A DNA stretch of 46,208 nt, from NCBI GenBank assembly GCA_905182155.1, contig CAJJAX010000005.1, forward strand, positions 1-46,208, in the 5' to 3' direction. The DNA is from an uncultured Pseudomonadales bacterium. Lineage in GTDB: Bacteria; Pseudomonadota; Gammaproteobacteria; Pseudomonadales; Azotimanducaceae. The position numbers were made by a program, and so were the translations under genes. Position 1 is the first letter of the stretch; every line of letters starts with the position of its first letter. Shown here one piece after another: positions 10,854 to 20,108 of this stretch. The notes under the pieces were generated by a model. It was not told where the DNA came from. It made no database searches and worked only from the letters and a program-made list of their open reading frames with translations.

Positions 10854-10888
10854 ACTTTATTCCCCTTGTTGCTGGTGCTGGGCGTTCG

Positions 10889-12373
10889 TTACTCGAACCA
10901 CGGCGCACGAGCCGTCATAATAATTTCGCCTGCCAGCGCTTCGGTCATCGACTCTATTTCTATAAACTCATCAATTGCTTGTTCCGCTAGATCTTCCATC
11001 GTCACAATACCCACTTTAGCCATTTGAAATGCTAATCGGGTATCCATGCCTTCCATCTCAAGGAGATCTTGAGCTGGTTCGACATCTAGCTCTTCTTCCG
11101 TCGCTAATTCTTGCGTCGTTATGGCGCTCTTAGCTCGATTCCGAAGCTCTTCAACAATATCCTCGTCAAAGCCTTCGATTGCGATCATCTCATTGACGGG
11201 CACATAGGCAACTTCTTCAAGCGTTGAGAAACCTTCCTCAACGAGTACGATGGCGACATCTTCATCGACATCCAACTGTTCCATGAAACTTTCAACAACG
11301 GAACCTGCTTCCTGCTTCGTGTTTCTCGGCAGCTCTCTCTTCGGTCATGATATTCAGCACCCAGCCCGTCAACTCACTTGCCAACTTCACATTCTGGCCG
11401 CCACGCCCAATCGCTTGGGCCAGGTTGTCTTCGCGATACAGCAATATCCATAGCTGTTGGTTTCTTCATCTACAACAATAGATACGACTTCAGCAGGTGC
11501 CATAGCATTAATGCCAACTGAGCTACATTGTCATCCCAAGGAACGATATCGATTCGTTCATTGCCTAGCTCGCCTGACACAGCCTGAACCCTCGAACCGC
11601 GCATACCCACACACGCACCAACGGGATCAATGCGGCCATCGTTCGTCTTAACCGCAATTTTGGCCCGAGAACCTGGATCACGGGCGCAGCCCAAGATCTC
11701 AATGATGCCATCGGCAATCTCCGGCACTTCAATTTTAAACAACTCGATCAGACACCTCAGGCGCAGTTCGGTCAATGCCAATTGCGGACCACGCCTTCTG
11801 GCCGAACCTCTTTCAGCAAAGCCTCGAAGTCGGTCGCCAATGCGAAACGTTTCTCGCGGCACCCATTCTTCGCGCGGCAGATCGCCTCCGCATTATTACC
11901 TAGATCAACAATGACCGCTTCTCGAGTCACCTTCTTAACTTGCCCGCTGACTAACTCGCCAACCGACTTCGGTAGGCCTCTACAACTCTGTGCGCGCTCG
12001 GCTTCCCGAACCTTTCTGAACAATGACCTGCTTTGCCGTTTGAGCCGCAATACGACCGAATTCCACAGAATCAACCAATCTCATAGATATCGCCACTGCA
12101 ACCAGGTCTCGTTGAACCGCAGCCGCTTGCTCAAGGTTAATTGCGCGTCCCGGAAACTCCATCTCCGCATCATCCTCAATCGACAGTCCAGACGCCGAAC
12201 GACTCGTAATCGACCCGTTTCTCTGTCAATCGCACGCGGAATCGGCATTCTTCGAATAACGCTTTCTTGGTAGCGGTCGCTAGCGCCGTTCCATGCGCTC
12301 GAAAATTATATCTTCGACACGCCCTTTTCGTTGGATACGGACTCAACCACTAATAAAATTTCTTTACTCATTG
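10889..12373 (-). CDS. nusA: Transcription termination/antitermination factor NusA, heavily frameshifted
   Basis: NusA binds RNA polymerase and modulates pausing, termination and antitermination. The N-terminal start is at 12373 ([17 protein letters not shown]), which immediately shifts frame. The piece at 11470-11862 holds [33 protein letters not shown] and [18 protein letters not shown], the KH1 region. The piece at 10889-11284 holds the two C-terminal acidic repeats ([15 protein letters not shown] and [14 protein letters not shown]). The span of 495 codons equals the family norm. At least five frameshifts are needed, the highest density in the window together with rimP. An essential gene in this state points to bad sequence rather than loss. 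Confidence 0.9.
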
Positions 12374-12382
12374 AATTGACTC

Positions 12383-12862
12383 ATCTACATGCGAGGCTCA
12401 CGCTATAACTTACATCGTAATACTCGCGCTTTCGCTCTATAGCTGCTTCATCCGGAAACAGAAATTCTTCGCATCATGCGCCTATCACAACCTCGTCATC
12501 TTCAACACCACAAGCACGCCCTTAAACTTGCGCCTTCCATCATAGCCGGACGCAAGTTATTTGAACTTCTCCCCTTATACAAATCTCGAATGCTCTGGCT
12601 AAATAAACGCCGATCCATCCCAGGCGACGAAACTTCCAACATATACTCACCCGTTATTGGATCTTCCACATCAAGAATCGCTACACCTGCCGACTAATTC
12701 GCGGCAAGTCATCAACAGTCAATCCCTTTTCGGAGTCGATGTAAATCTTTAAAACCGAATACCGACCCTGGCAAGTTTTCAATCCCCAGAGCTCGACACC
12801 CATTCCTGTACAACCGGCTCGATCAGCTTCTTAAGCTGTCTCATCCCTGCATGTATCCATTT
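12383..12862 (-). CDS. rimP: Ribosome maturation factor RimP, heavily frameshifted
   Basis: RimP is needed for maturation of the 30S subunit. No long open frame exists, but reading the minus strand in shifting frames gives LIEPVVQ, a GVELWGIE-like stretch, [33 protein letters not shown] and RKFKGVLV. This is the RimP sequence in the right order between the initiator tRNA and nusA, as in E. coli. Both boundaries are approximate: the ATG at 12862 and the TGA at 12383-12385 give about 160 codons, near the normal size. No automated caller would find this gene. Confidence 0.75.
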
Positions 12863-12865
12863 CCA

Positions 12866-12896
12866 CTGAAAACAAAAAATGGGCATATAGCCCATT
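12866..12896 (-). terminator. Second intrinsic terminator between tRNA-fMet and rimP
   Basis: On the minus strand ATGGGC and GCCCAT form a 6-bp stem with a five-base loop, followed by TTTTTTGTTTT. It ends only a few bases before the probable rimP start. Transcripts started upstream of the tRNA would meet it after the first terminator at 12967-12990, so it may set how much transcription enters the rimP-nusA operon. Confidence 0.7.
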
Positions 12897-12966
12897 ATGC
12901 CGTAAAAGATGGCTGCCATGTCGCCACTTTCAACCTCCGAGCCTAAACCGCAGATGACTTGAATAC

Positions 12967-12990
12967 AAAAAGCCCCAATAAGGGGCTTTA
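12967..12990 (-). terminator. Intrinsic terminator after tRNA-fMet
   Basis: On the minus strand AAGCCCC TTAT TGGGGCTTTTT makes a compact GC-rich hairpin with a T tract directly after the tRNA 3' end. It is suited to end or attenuate transcription before rimP. Confidence 0.85.
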
Positions 12991-12997
12991 CTTAAAG

Positions 12998-13074
12998 TGG
13001 TAGCGGGGGCAGGATTTGAACCCACGACCTACGGGTTATGAGCCCGTCGAGCTACCAGACTGCTCCACCCCGCA
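12998..13074 (-). tRNA. metY: Initiator tRNA-fMet (CAT)
   Basis: The 77-nt gene folds as a cloverleaf with anticodon CAT. It shows three consecutive G-C pairs in the anticodon stem (GGG and CCC flanking CTCATAA), the hallmark of bacterial initiator tRNA, and CCA is encoded. Positions 1 and 72 are both T, so the first acceptor pair is mismatched. E. coli has a C-A mismatch at the same place, and the lack of pairing there is the other initiator hallmark. The position upstream of rimP-nusA-infB matches E. coli metY. Confidence 0.95.
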
Positions 13075-13175
13075 ACAATTGGGAGCGGAATTATATGGAT
13101 CTAAATGGCACCGCGCAAGCAATATCCAGAAACACTGCCCTTTTCGTGTTCCCGTCCTACTGTTGTTTAATCAGA

Positions 13176-13262
13176 TGGTGCCGAAGAGAGGACTTGAACC
13201 TCCACGGGGTTTCCCCCACTACCCCCTCAAGGTAGCGTGTCTACCAATTTCACCACTTCGGC
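13176..13262 (-). tRNA. tRNA-Leu (GAG)
   Basis: The 87-nt class II tRNA has acceptor GCCGAAG pairing with CTTCGGC, a GGTAGACACG D arm, anticodon GAG in the loop TTGAGGG, a variable arm TAGTGGGGGAAACCCCGT, the T loop GGTTCAAGTCC and an encoded CCA. It lies just downstream of secG on the same strand, a common gammaproteobacterial arrangement. Confidence 0.95.
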
Positions 13263-13270
13263 TAAACTGT

Positions 13271-13615
13271 TTACAGCTCAGGTATCTCAGATTGATCCTT
13301 TATATCTGACACCACAGGCGTCTCGATCGCTTGGATTTGAGGAATACCCTGATTGGTTATCAATTCCGAACGCTGCTTGGCAACATACGCCAAGCCAAAG
13401 CTCGTTATAAAAAAAGCAATTGCAATCCAAGTGGTCAGCCGGGTGAGAAAGTTACCCGCCCCACCACTGCCAAACACCGTATTGGAGGCACCGCCGCCAA
13501 ATCCGGAACCCATGTCAGCACCTTTTCCTTGCTGAATCAGCACCAGACCAATCACCGACAAGGCTGCGATCACGTGAACCACTAATACCAATTGCTCAAA
13601 TAAGTCTAAATCCAT
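13271..13615 (-). CDS. secG: Protein translocase subunit SecG
   Basis: SecG is the small auxiliary subunit of the SecYEG channel in the inner membrane. The 114-residue protein has two membrane segments (about residues 7-24 and 53-72). Between them is the loop GKGADMGSGFGGGASNTVFG, the family signature, followed by the GAGNFLTRLTTW block. It sits between tRNA-Leu and tpiA. The gene is intact. Confidence 0.95.
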   Translation of the reverse strand: MDLDLFEQLVLVVHVIAALSVIGLVLIQQGKGADMGSGFGGGASNTVFGSGGAGNFLTRLTTWIAIAFFITSFGLAYVAKQRSELITNQGIPQIQAIETPVVSDIKDQSEIPEL

Positions 13616-13686
13616 AATTTATCTTCCCCACCTCGCGACTAAACCGTCGCGTTTGCCTCTAAACCAACCCTGTTGGCCTCAAAGCG

Positions 13687-14442
13687 TCATACCGACCCGG
13701 CAACTTGCTCGCAAAGCCGCCTGAATCCAAGTGCATCTAATGACGCGCCCCCAACCAAGACACCATCCACGTCTGGCATACTCATCAGGACTGCCGCATT
13801 ATCCGCGTTTACACTACCTCCGTACAATACCCGGAGCGCTACTGTATCGATTTCCTTCCGAGCCGCGCGCTTTAACGCCGCATGAACTTCCTGAGCTATC
13901 TCTGGCGAGGCTTCTTCTCCAGTACCAATGGCCCAGACCGGCTCATAAGCAACCACAATTAAAGGCGCTAAGTCCCTTGGTACCCCTTTCAAAACCCCTA
14001 ATAGCTGTCGGCAGACAACCTCTAAAGCTTTGCCTGCCTGCCGCTCCTGCAAATTTTCACCAACACAAACAATTGGCCGAAGCCCTAATGCCAAACAAGC
14101 CTTCGTCTTTTCAAGGACCATTTCATCCGTTTCAGCGCAGTACTGCCGGCGCTCGGAATGACCCACTAAACTCCAACCCGCGCCCAGCTCCAACAACATG
14201 CTGGCGCTGACTTCACCCGTATAGGCTCCAGATTTTAGCCAATGAACGTTTTGACCCGCCCATTCAATCTGCGTGTCATCAAAGCCTTTAGTTAAAGACA
14301 AATACGGTGCTGGCAACGCCAAAACCACCTTAATGCCGGTTGGTCCGATTAACCCTTCAACCTGCTGCACAACCGCTTGTAACAGTTGCTCGGAGCCGTT
14401 CATCTTCCAATTCGCCACCACCAAAGGACCCACTATGGCCAC
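13687..14442 (-). CDS. tpiA: Triose-phosphate isomerase
   Basis: TpiA interconverts dihydroxyacetone phosphate and glyceraldehyde 3-phosphate. The 251-residue TIM barrel has substrate lysine 13 in ANWKMNG, catalytic histidine 95 in LVGHSERRQ and catalytic glutamate 167 in AYEPVWAIGTG, whose last residues form the flexible loop. The C-terminal phosphate-binding LYGGSVN and VLVGGASL are present. Length is normal. The position between glmM and secG is typical. Confidence 0.97.
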   Translation of the reverse strand: MAIVGPLVVANWKMNGSEQLLQAVVQQVEGLIGPTGIKVVLALPAPYLSLTKGFDDTQIEWAGQNVHWLKSGAYTGEVSASMLLELGAGWSLVGHSERRQYCAETDEMVLEKTKACLALGLRPIVCVGENLQERQAGKALEVVCRQLLGVLKGVPRDLAPLIVVAYEPVWAIGTGEEASPEIAQEVHAALKRAARKEIDTVALRVLYGGSVNADNAAVLMSMPDVDGVLVGGASLDALGFRRLCEQVAGSV

Positions 14443-14560
14443 CTCTTTCTAACGGCTAACCTATTTTAACACCTACTGCCCTTTCAACAATCGAGCTTTC
14501 CCACACTTGCTACTACGGCCTCGCGCGGGCGGCGAATATTAACGAACCTCTGTCTAAGTT

Positions 14561-15889
14561 TCAATCCTCGCTTGCACCCACCACCGCGGCTAATTGCTCA
14601 GCAAGTCTGGCCACTTGTTGCGCATCCTCACCTTCGACCATGACCCGAATCAACGGCTCGGTTCCTGAAGGTCTCAGCAAGACCCGCCCTCTCTGACCCA
14701 GCACGCCTTCAACCTCGCGCACCGCCGAGCGAACTTTCTGGCTCTGTATGACCGATGAACTGACCTTTCGAACATTAATCATTACCTGGGGAAATTTTGT
14801 CATTGCCGACTTCAGTTCAGCAAGCGTCTTGCCTTGATCCGCAATTGCGCGAAGCACCTGCAGCGCCGACACAACACCGTCACCCGTTGATGCCTGGTCG
14901 AGACACAAAATATGCCCCGAGCCTTCACCACCAAGACGCCATCCTTCTTCTAAAAGTTTGGCGACCACATAACGATCCCCGACCAAAGCGCGCGCAAAGG
15001 CAATGCCATGGTCTTTAAGCGCGACTTCCAGGCCTAAATTACTCATCAGCGTCCCCACGACCCCGCCCGTTAAGAGCCCTTGCGCCTGTTGGTGCAAGGC
15101 AATGATCAACAGCAATTCGTCACCATCGACCACCTCGCCTAGGTGGTCCACCATGACCAGCCGATCACCGTCGCCGTCCAGCGCAATACCCAGGTCTGCG
15201 CCTTCTTGGACAACCCGTGCAGCCAGCGCTTCTGGACTGGTGGCGCCAAAACCTTCATTAATATTTAAACCATCGGGCGAGCAACCAATCGCAATGACCT
15301 GTGCGCCCAACTCTTGGAACACCGCTGGGGCTATTTTATAGGTCGCGCCGTGCGCGCAGTCTACAACCAGCTTCAAGTGCTTCAGGTTTAAAGATTTCGG
15401 GAACGTCGTCTTACAAAACTCAATGTACCGCCCAACCGCATCGTTCATCCGATCCGCTTTACCAAGATCGGCAGAGGCAACCGTCGTCATCGGTTCATCG
15501 ATTAACCGCTCAATTTCAGCCTCCATGTCATCCGGCAATTTTCGACCCTCACTGGAGAAGAACTTGATGCCATTATCAGAATAGGGATTGTGTGAGGCAC
15601 TGATCACAATGCCGGCTTGGGCAGAAACTGCCCGGGTTAGGTAGGCGACTGCCGGCGTTGGCATCGGCCCGAGCATTGTGACGTGCACGCCGGCGGATGC
15701 CAGCCCGGCCTCCAAGGCCGACTCGAACAAATAGCCCGATATACGCGTATCTTTGCCAATTAAAACTTTACTGCGGCCTTGTTCAGAAAATACCTTTCCA
15801 ACGGCCCAGCCTAATTTGAGCATAAAGTCGGGGGTGATGGGGTATTCACCACAGCGGCCACGAATACCATCTGTTCCAAAGTACTTCAT
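14561..15889 (-). CDS. glmM: Phosphoglucosamine mutase
   Basis: GlmM converts glucosamine 6-phosphate to glucosamine 1-phosphate on the way to UDP-N-acetylglucosamine for peptidoglycan and LPS. The 442-residue protein has FGTDGIRG at the N-terminus and the phospho-serine loop [12 protein letters not shown], with the active serine at residue 99. The metal site DGDGDR, the sugar-binding GGEGSGH and the C-terminal phosphate-binding [12 protein letters not shown] are also present. It is intact. folP lies immediately upstream on the same strand, the usual order. Confidence 0.97.
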   Translation of the reverse strand: MKYFGTDGIRGRCGEYPITPDFMLKLGWAVGKVFSEQGRSKVLIGKDTRISGYLFESALEAGLASAGVHVTMLGPMPTPAVAYLTRAVSAQAGIVISASHNPYSDNGIKFFSSEGRKLPDDMEAEIERLIDEPMTTVASADLGKADRMNDAVGRYIEFCKTTFPKSLNLKHLKLVVDCAHGATYKIAPAVFQELGAQVIAIGCSPDGLNINEGFGATSPEALAARVVQEGADLGIALDGDGDRLVMVDHLGEVVDGDELLLIIALHQQAQGLLTGGVVGTLMSNLGLEVALKDHGIAFARALVGDRYVVAKLLEEGWRLGGEGSGHILCLDQASTGDGVVSALQVLRAIADQGKTLAELKSAMTKFPQVMINVRKVSSSVIQSQKVRSAVREVEGVLGQRGRVLLRPSGTEPLIRVMVEGEDAQQVARLAEQLAAVVGASED

Positions 15890-15919
15890 ACCTAACTCCT
15901 TTCTATCGCCTTCCGTGGT

Positions 15920-16714
15920 TTAGATTTGATCACTGACCATGACCGCATGTGCCATGTGCAGCGCATCAACCGTAGGCCCAACATCATGCACTCGCACGAT
16001 CTGCGCACCGCGTTCATAGGCCATCACAGCAACAGACAAGCCACCATACAAACGTTCATCCATGGGTCGATTCAAGACATGTCCAATCATGCTTTTACGT
16101 GACATGCCTACCAATACTGGCAGACCTTTATTGACTAATTTGCTAAGCTGTTTTAGTAATTGTAGATTATGGACTAAGGTTTTACCAAAGCCAAATCCTG
16201 GATCAATGAGTATTCGCTCTGCTGGGATGCCTGCATGCTCGCACTGGGCAACACGCTCATCAAAATAGGCACCAATATCCTCAACTACAGAATCATAAAT
16301 AGGGTTATTTTGCATGGTCTTAGGGTCACCCTGCATATGCATGAGGCATACGGGCAACTGCGTCTCAGCGGCAGCCTGCAACGCACCTTTACGCCCTAGA
16401 GCCCGCACATCATTAATCAACCCAGCACCAGCTCTAGCCGCAGCCACCATAACCTCAGGTGTGCTGGTATCCACGGAAATCACAACATCTAAAGACGCAC
16501 GAATAGCTTCAATCATTGGGATCACACGATCAAGTTCTTGCTGAGTAGAGACTGCATCTGCACCTGGGCGGGTTGATTCACCTCCAATGTCGAGAAAACT
16601 GGCGCCCTCTGCCACCATGGCGCTGCCACCATCAGAAAAAGAATCGGGAGTGACATTTAACACTCCCATAACATGTGGCTCTGACAAGTTAAGCCGCTGG
16701 TCACCAAACAACAT
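15920..16714 (-). CDS. folP: Dihydropteroate synthase with a short internal gap
   Basis: FolP joins p-aminobenzoate to the pterin precursor in folate synthesis and is the sulfonamide target. I chose ATG 16714 (MLFGDQRLNL), which follows the ftsH stop by one base. Motifs seen are MGVLNVTPDSFSDGG, FLDIGGESTRPGA, LINDVRAL, LIDPGFGFGKT and VGMSRKSMIG. In most homologues about 15-20 residues separate SFSDGG from MVAEGA; here they are joined as SFSDGGSAMVAEGA, so roughly 17 residues are missing in frame. GGTGGCAG occurs on both sides of the join. The protein is 264 residues, shorter than the usual 275-285. Either a real deletion or an assembly slip could explain this. Confidence 0.9.
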   Translation of the reverse strand: MLFGDQRLNLSEPHVMGVLNVTPDSFSDGGSAMVAEGASFLDIGGESTRPGADAVSTQQELDRVIPMIEAIRASLDVVISVDTSTPEVMVAAARAGAGLINDVRALGRKGALQAAAETQLPVCLMHMQGDPKTMQNNPIYDSVVEDIGAYFDERVAQCEHAGIPAERILIDPGFGFGKTLVHNLQLLKQLSKLVNKGLPVLVGMSRKSMIGHVLNRPMDERLYGGLSVAVMAYERGAQIVRVHDVGPTVDALHMAHAVMVSDQI

Positions 16715-16715
16715 C

Positions 16716-18682
16716 TTAGCTTGGCGCTTCGTCTGCACCTGGCACATCACTGTTGTCTGCGTCTAGATCAGATTCAGCAACAGTGGCCTGGTCATCCGCT
16801 GAGGCGGCACTAGCATTACCATCAATGTCTGAACCGCTACTATTACGATCCTGATCGTCCCAACCTTCTGGCGCAGACACATCTTCACGAGCTAACAATT
16901 GATCCAACTGACCTGAGTCAATGGTTTCATACTTCATCAAGGCATTCGCCATAGCATCTAGGATGTCGCGATTGTCATGTAAAATAACATTGGCACGCTC
17001 GTAACAAGTATCAATAATTTCTTTTATTTCGCTATCAATAACTGCTGTTGTTTCATCAGAGAAACCTTTGGCGCCCTGGCCTTGTGCTCCACTAAACGGA
17101 TCAGCGTCTTCTGATTCATAAAGCAGTGGACCTAATTTTTCTGACAGGCCCCACTTAGTCACCATGTTACGCGCCAGTTGTGTCGCACGCTGAATATCGT
17201 TGGAAGCTCCAGTAGTCACGCCCTCTTTACCTAAGGTCATTTCTTCAGCAATACGACCACCATACAAACTACAAATTTGACTCAAAATACCTTGGCGAGA
17301 CAAGCTATAGCGATCTTCCTCAGGCAAGAACATGGTCACGCCTAAAGCTCGACCACGAGGAATAATAGTCACCTTATAAACGGGATCGTGATCTGGCACC
17401 AAACGTCCAACAATGGCATGGCCCGCTTCATGATAAGCCGTGTTGAGCTTTTCTTTAGGCTGCATGACCATAGATTTGCGCTCAGCCCCCATCATGATTT
17501 TGTCTTTAGCCTTCTCTAACTCATCCATGCCCACGGTGCGCTTATTTAAACGCGCCGTAAACAAAGCGGCCTCGTTCACTAGGTTAGCTAAATCTGCACC
17601 CGAAAAGCCTGGCGTTCCACGCGCGATTAACTTGGCTTTCACGTCGTCGCCTAGAGGTACTTTTTTGAGGTGTACATTAAGAATTTGTTCGCGCCCACGA
17701 ATGTCTGGTAAGGCTACGTATACCTGACGGTCAAAACGACCAGGTCGCAACAAGCGCTTGTCCAACACATCCGGTCGGTTGGTGCGACGCAATGACAATA
17801 ATGCCTTCGTTGCCCTCAAAACCATCCATTTCTACCAACAACTGGTTGAGCGTTTGCTCGCGCTCGTCGTGACCGCCGCCGAGCCCGCGCCCACGATGCC
17901 GGCCAACCGCATCGATCTCATCAATAAAGATAATGCAGGGCTGATTCTTCTTGGCTTGCTCAAACATGTCACGCACGCGAGATGCACCCACGCCCACAAA
18001 CATTTCCACAAAATCCGATCCAGAGATCTGAAAAGAACTGGACCTCGGCGGTCACCGCGATGGCTTTGGCCAAAACGAGGACCCGTCTGGCCAACCAGTT
18101 CAGTGGCCCCGCGGAATTCTACCGCCCAACTTTTGGAACTTCCCTGGCGTCTCTTAAAAAATCCACCAGCTCTTTAACTTCTTCCTTGGCCTCATCAACC
18201 CCGGCAACATCCGCGAAGGTGGTTTTAATTTGATCCTCACCCAACAACTTGGCCTTGCTTTTGCCGAACGATAAAGGCCCGCCTTTTCCGCCCGCACCAC
18301 CTTGCATTTGTCGCATGAAAAACATGAAGACGGCGATAATCACGAGGATTGGAAAGCTTGCCACAAGCAACTGCATCCAGATGCTTTGTTGCTCCGGTCG
18401 CTCGCCCTGAAAGGCAACATTGTGGCTAACCAAATCATCGATCAACGCCTTGTCGACGATTTGTGGTTGAACGGTTTCAAAAGAGATGCCGTCGGATCGC
18501 TCGCCGCGAATGATTAAGCCATCCACTTCCACTGAGCGAACCTGATTACCATTCACCAGTTCTAAAAAAGTTGAATACGGGACTTCCTCAGGCGGTCGAC
18601 TGACGTTGAAATTTTGAAATACCGTTAACAAAACAACGGCGATCACCAGCCAAAGTAAGATATTTTTGCCCATGTCGTTCAC
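16716..18682 (-). CDS. ftsH: ATP-dependent zinc metalloprotease FtsH, frameshifted
   Basis: FtsH is the membrane-anchored AAA+ protease that degrades LpxC, sigma-32 and damaged membrane proteins. 18119-18682 gives two membrane segments (about residues 6-20 and 105-123) with the periplasmic domain between them, then [13 protein letters not shown]. 17731-18009 gives the Walker [11 protein letters not shown]. 16716-17825 gives LRPGRFDRQ, the zinc motif HEAGH and a Ser/Asp-rich tail. Between 18010 and 18118 the Walker A region is scrambled: expected GPPGTGKTLLAKA is only partly traceable (LAKAIA at about 18060). Another frameshift lies near 17760-17830. Start is GTG 18682 after GAGGAA; ATG 18673 is an alternative. 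Gene order is standard. Confidence 0.9.
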
Positions 18683-18996
18683 ATTGATTCCTCGCTACTG
18701 GGTGCTGGTTACTATGCTGATCGCCTCGACGGCAAGCTTCATAGACTAACAAAGTTCATCTCTTGTCCGCAGGCGCTGTTGCGCGCCCGCCTTGCTACCA
18801 GCCATCGATCGAGCAAGAACCTCAATCGAGCTGGCCCCAACCGGCAAACGTATTCTAGTGCCGATCTCTCTTAAACGTGTCTATTTTCCGACTCAACTTC
18901 AAACCGACCGCTGCCTTAGCAGGTTGGCATCCAACATCCCGCGCCAGGCCCTCATGACGCTAACGCCTAGAAAACAATGTGATCAGACTCTCACCC
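18683..18996. other. Spacer between ftsH and rlmE
   Basis: About 310 bases between two minus-strand genes. I see no gene, RNA or clear hairpin terminator. It should hold the ftsH promoter, but I could not find a convincing sigma-32 or sigma-70 element, and frameshift-type errors in the flanks make base-level reading unsafe. Confidence 0.45.
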
Positions 18997-19604
18997 TTAC
19001 TTCTTTCCTAGCCCAACCAAATAAATCTCGCGTGATCGTCCACGAGAGGCCTTTGGTTTAATATTAACCTGTTTATCATAAGTCATACGAATCTGTTGTC
19101 TAAGAGTATCAATCCCCTCGCCTTCAAAGGCTTTCGCCACAAAGTGGCCACCGGGTCTTAACCAGGTCTTAGCAAAGTCCATCGCAAGCTCAATTAAATC
19201 AATGCTCCGAGGCAAATCCACCGACGTCATACCACTTAAATTGGGGGCTATATCAGAAATTACAAGGTCCACAGGCCGATTTTCAATTAAATTCAAAAGT
19301 TCTTCAAATACGGATTCTTCGGTAAAATCACCCTCAATAAAGTCTACGCCGGCAATGGCGTCCATTGGCAGTATATCCAGTGCGTGAACCCTGCCATCAT
19401 GACCAACCAGGCGAGCAGCTACTTGCGACCATCCTCCTGGTGTTGACCCTAGATCTACGATTGTCATCCCCGATCGGATTAGACGATCTTTCTCGACAAT
19501 TTATAAACCGCTCTCGATCGATAGCCGTCGATCCGCGCTTGTAAGACATAGGGGTCTTGCTCGTGCTCAGTGAGCCAGCGCTGACTGGTTTTAGATTTTT
19601 TCAT
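18997..19604 (-). CDS. rlmE: 23S rRNA 2'-O-methyltransferase RlmE (FtsJ), frameshifted
   Basis: RlmE methylates U2552 in the A site of 23S rRNA using S-adenosylmethionine. The start [20 protein letters not shown] is at 19604, and SRAVYKL carries the first catalytic lysine. After a frameshift near 19480-19500 the sequence continues with [19 protein letters not shown] (SAM site), SDIAPNLSG (catalytic aspartate) and [13 protein letters not shown] (second lysine), so the K-D-K-E set is traceable. The total of about 202 residues is close to the family norm. It is divergent from yhbY, the usual arrangement. Confidence 0.92.
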
Positions 19605-19661
19605 TGTGCATGCACCTCGGACCCCATCGATGACGTACAATGGGTCTTTTTGGATCCAACC

Positions 19662-19964
19662 ATGCAAACCCAACAACAAAAGAAACACTACCGGGCCATT
19701 GGCCACATTCTCGACCCAATCGTCACGATTGCCGCGAAAGGCCTTTCTGAAACGGTAATGACTGAGTTGAATCGAGCCTTGGACGACCATGAACTGATTA
19801 AAATCCGAATTATTTCGGACCGAGAATCAAGAAAAGCAATCCTTGCCGAACTCGTCAACGCAACTCACGCGACCGTCATTCAAACGATTGGCGGTATTGC
19901 GCTGATTCTTCGAGCGTCAAGTGAGCCAAACCCCGCCCTATCCAACCTCGTCAGGCACCCATAA
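19662..19964 (+). CDS. yhbY: CRM-domain RNA-binding protein YhbY
   Basis: YhbY is a small KH-like CRM-domain protein associated with pre-50S particles. The 100-residue product has [25 protein letters not shown] and the [14 protein letters not shown] end that closes the fold (GxxG-type loop at IAAKGLS). I chose ATG 19662 ([15 protein letters not shown]) because upstream codons in the open frame overlap rlmE on the other strand and do not resemble the family. It is divergently arranged with rlmE, sharing a 57-bp promoter region. Confidence 0.9.
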   Translation: MQTQQQKKHYRAIGHILDPIVTIAAKGLSETVMTELNRALDDHELIKIRIISDRESRKAILAELVNATHATVIQTIGGIALILRASSEPNPALSNLVRHP

Positions 19965-19990
19965 AACCAAAATTCTCGCCAACAATCGCT

Positions 19991-20054
19991 GGCCGCCTTG
20001 TCTATAGGCCGCTTTGTCTAGAGACCGCTTTGTCTAGAGACCGCCTTGCCTAGA
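19991..20054. repeat. Four tandem copies of a 16-bp repeat
   Basis: Four head-to-tail 16-bp units lie in the spacer between the convergent yhbY and greA. The units are GGCCGCCTTGTCTATA, GGCCGCTTTGTCTAGA, GACCGCTTTGTCTAGA and GACCGCCTTGCCTAGA. A partial fifth (CGCCTT) follows. Units differ by one to three bases. The unit length is not a multiple of three and no gene covers it. TCTAGA is itself palindromic. No obvious terminator hairpin is formed by the array. Confidence 0.9.
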
Positions 20055-20108
20055 CGCCTTATTGCCCGAACGATTGACCAGCCAGCCGCGGTCAACGCGT
20101 CTGCCGTT

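Noticed and set aside
1..12862. Widespread pseudogenes, as in a reduced or decaying genome
   Set aside because: Motifs and lengths are conserved through every frameshift and essential genes are hit equally, which fits sequence error, not decay.
19991..20054. CRISPR array
   Set aside because: The repeats are directly adjacent with no spacers, and no cas gene is nearby.
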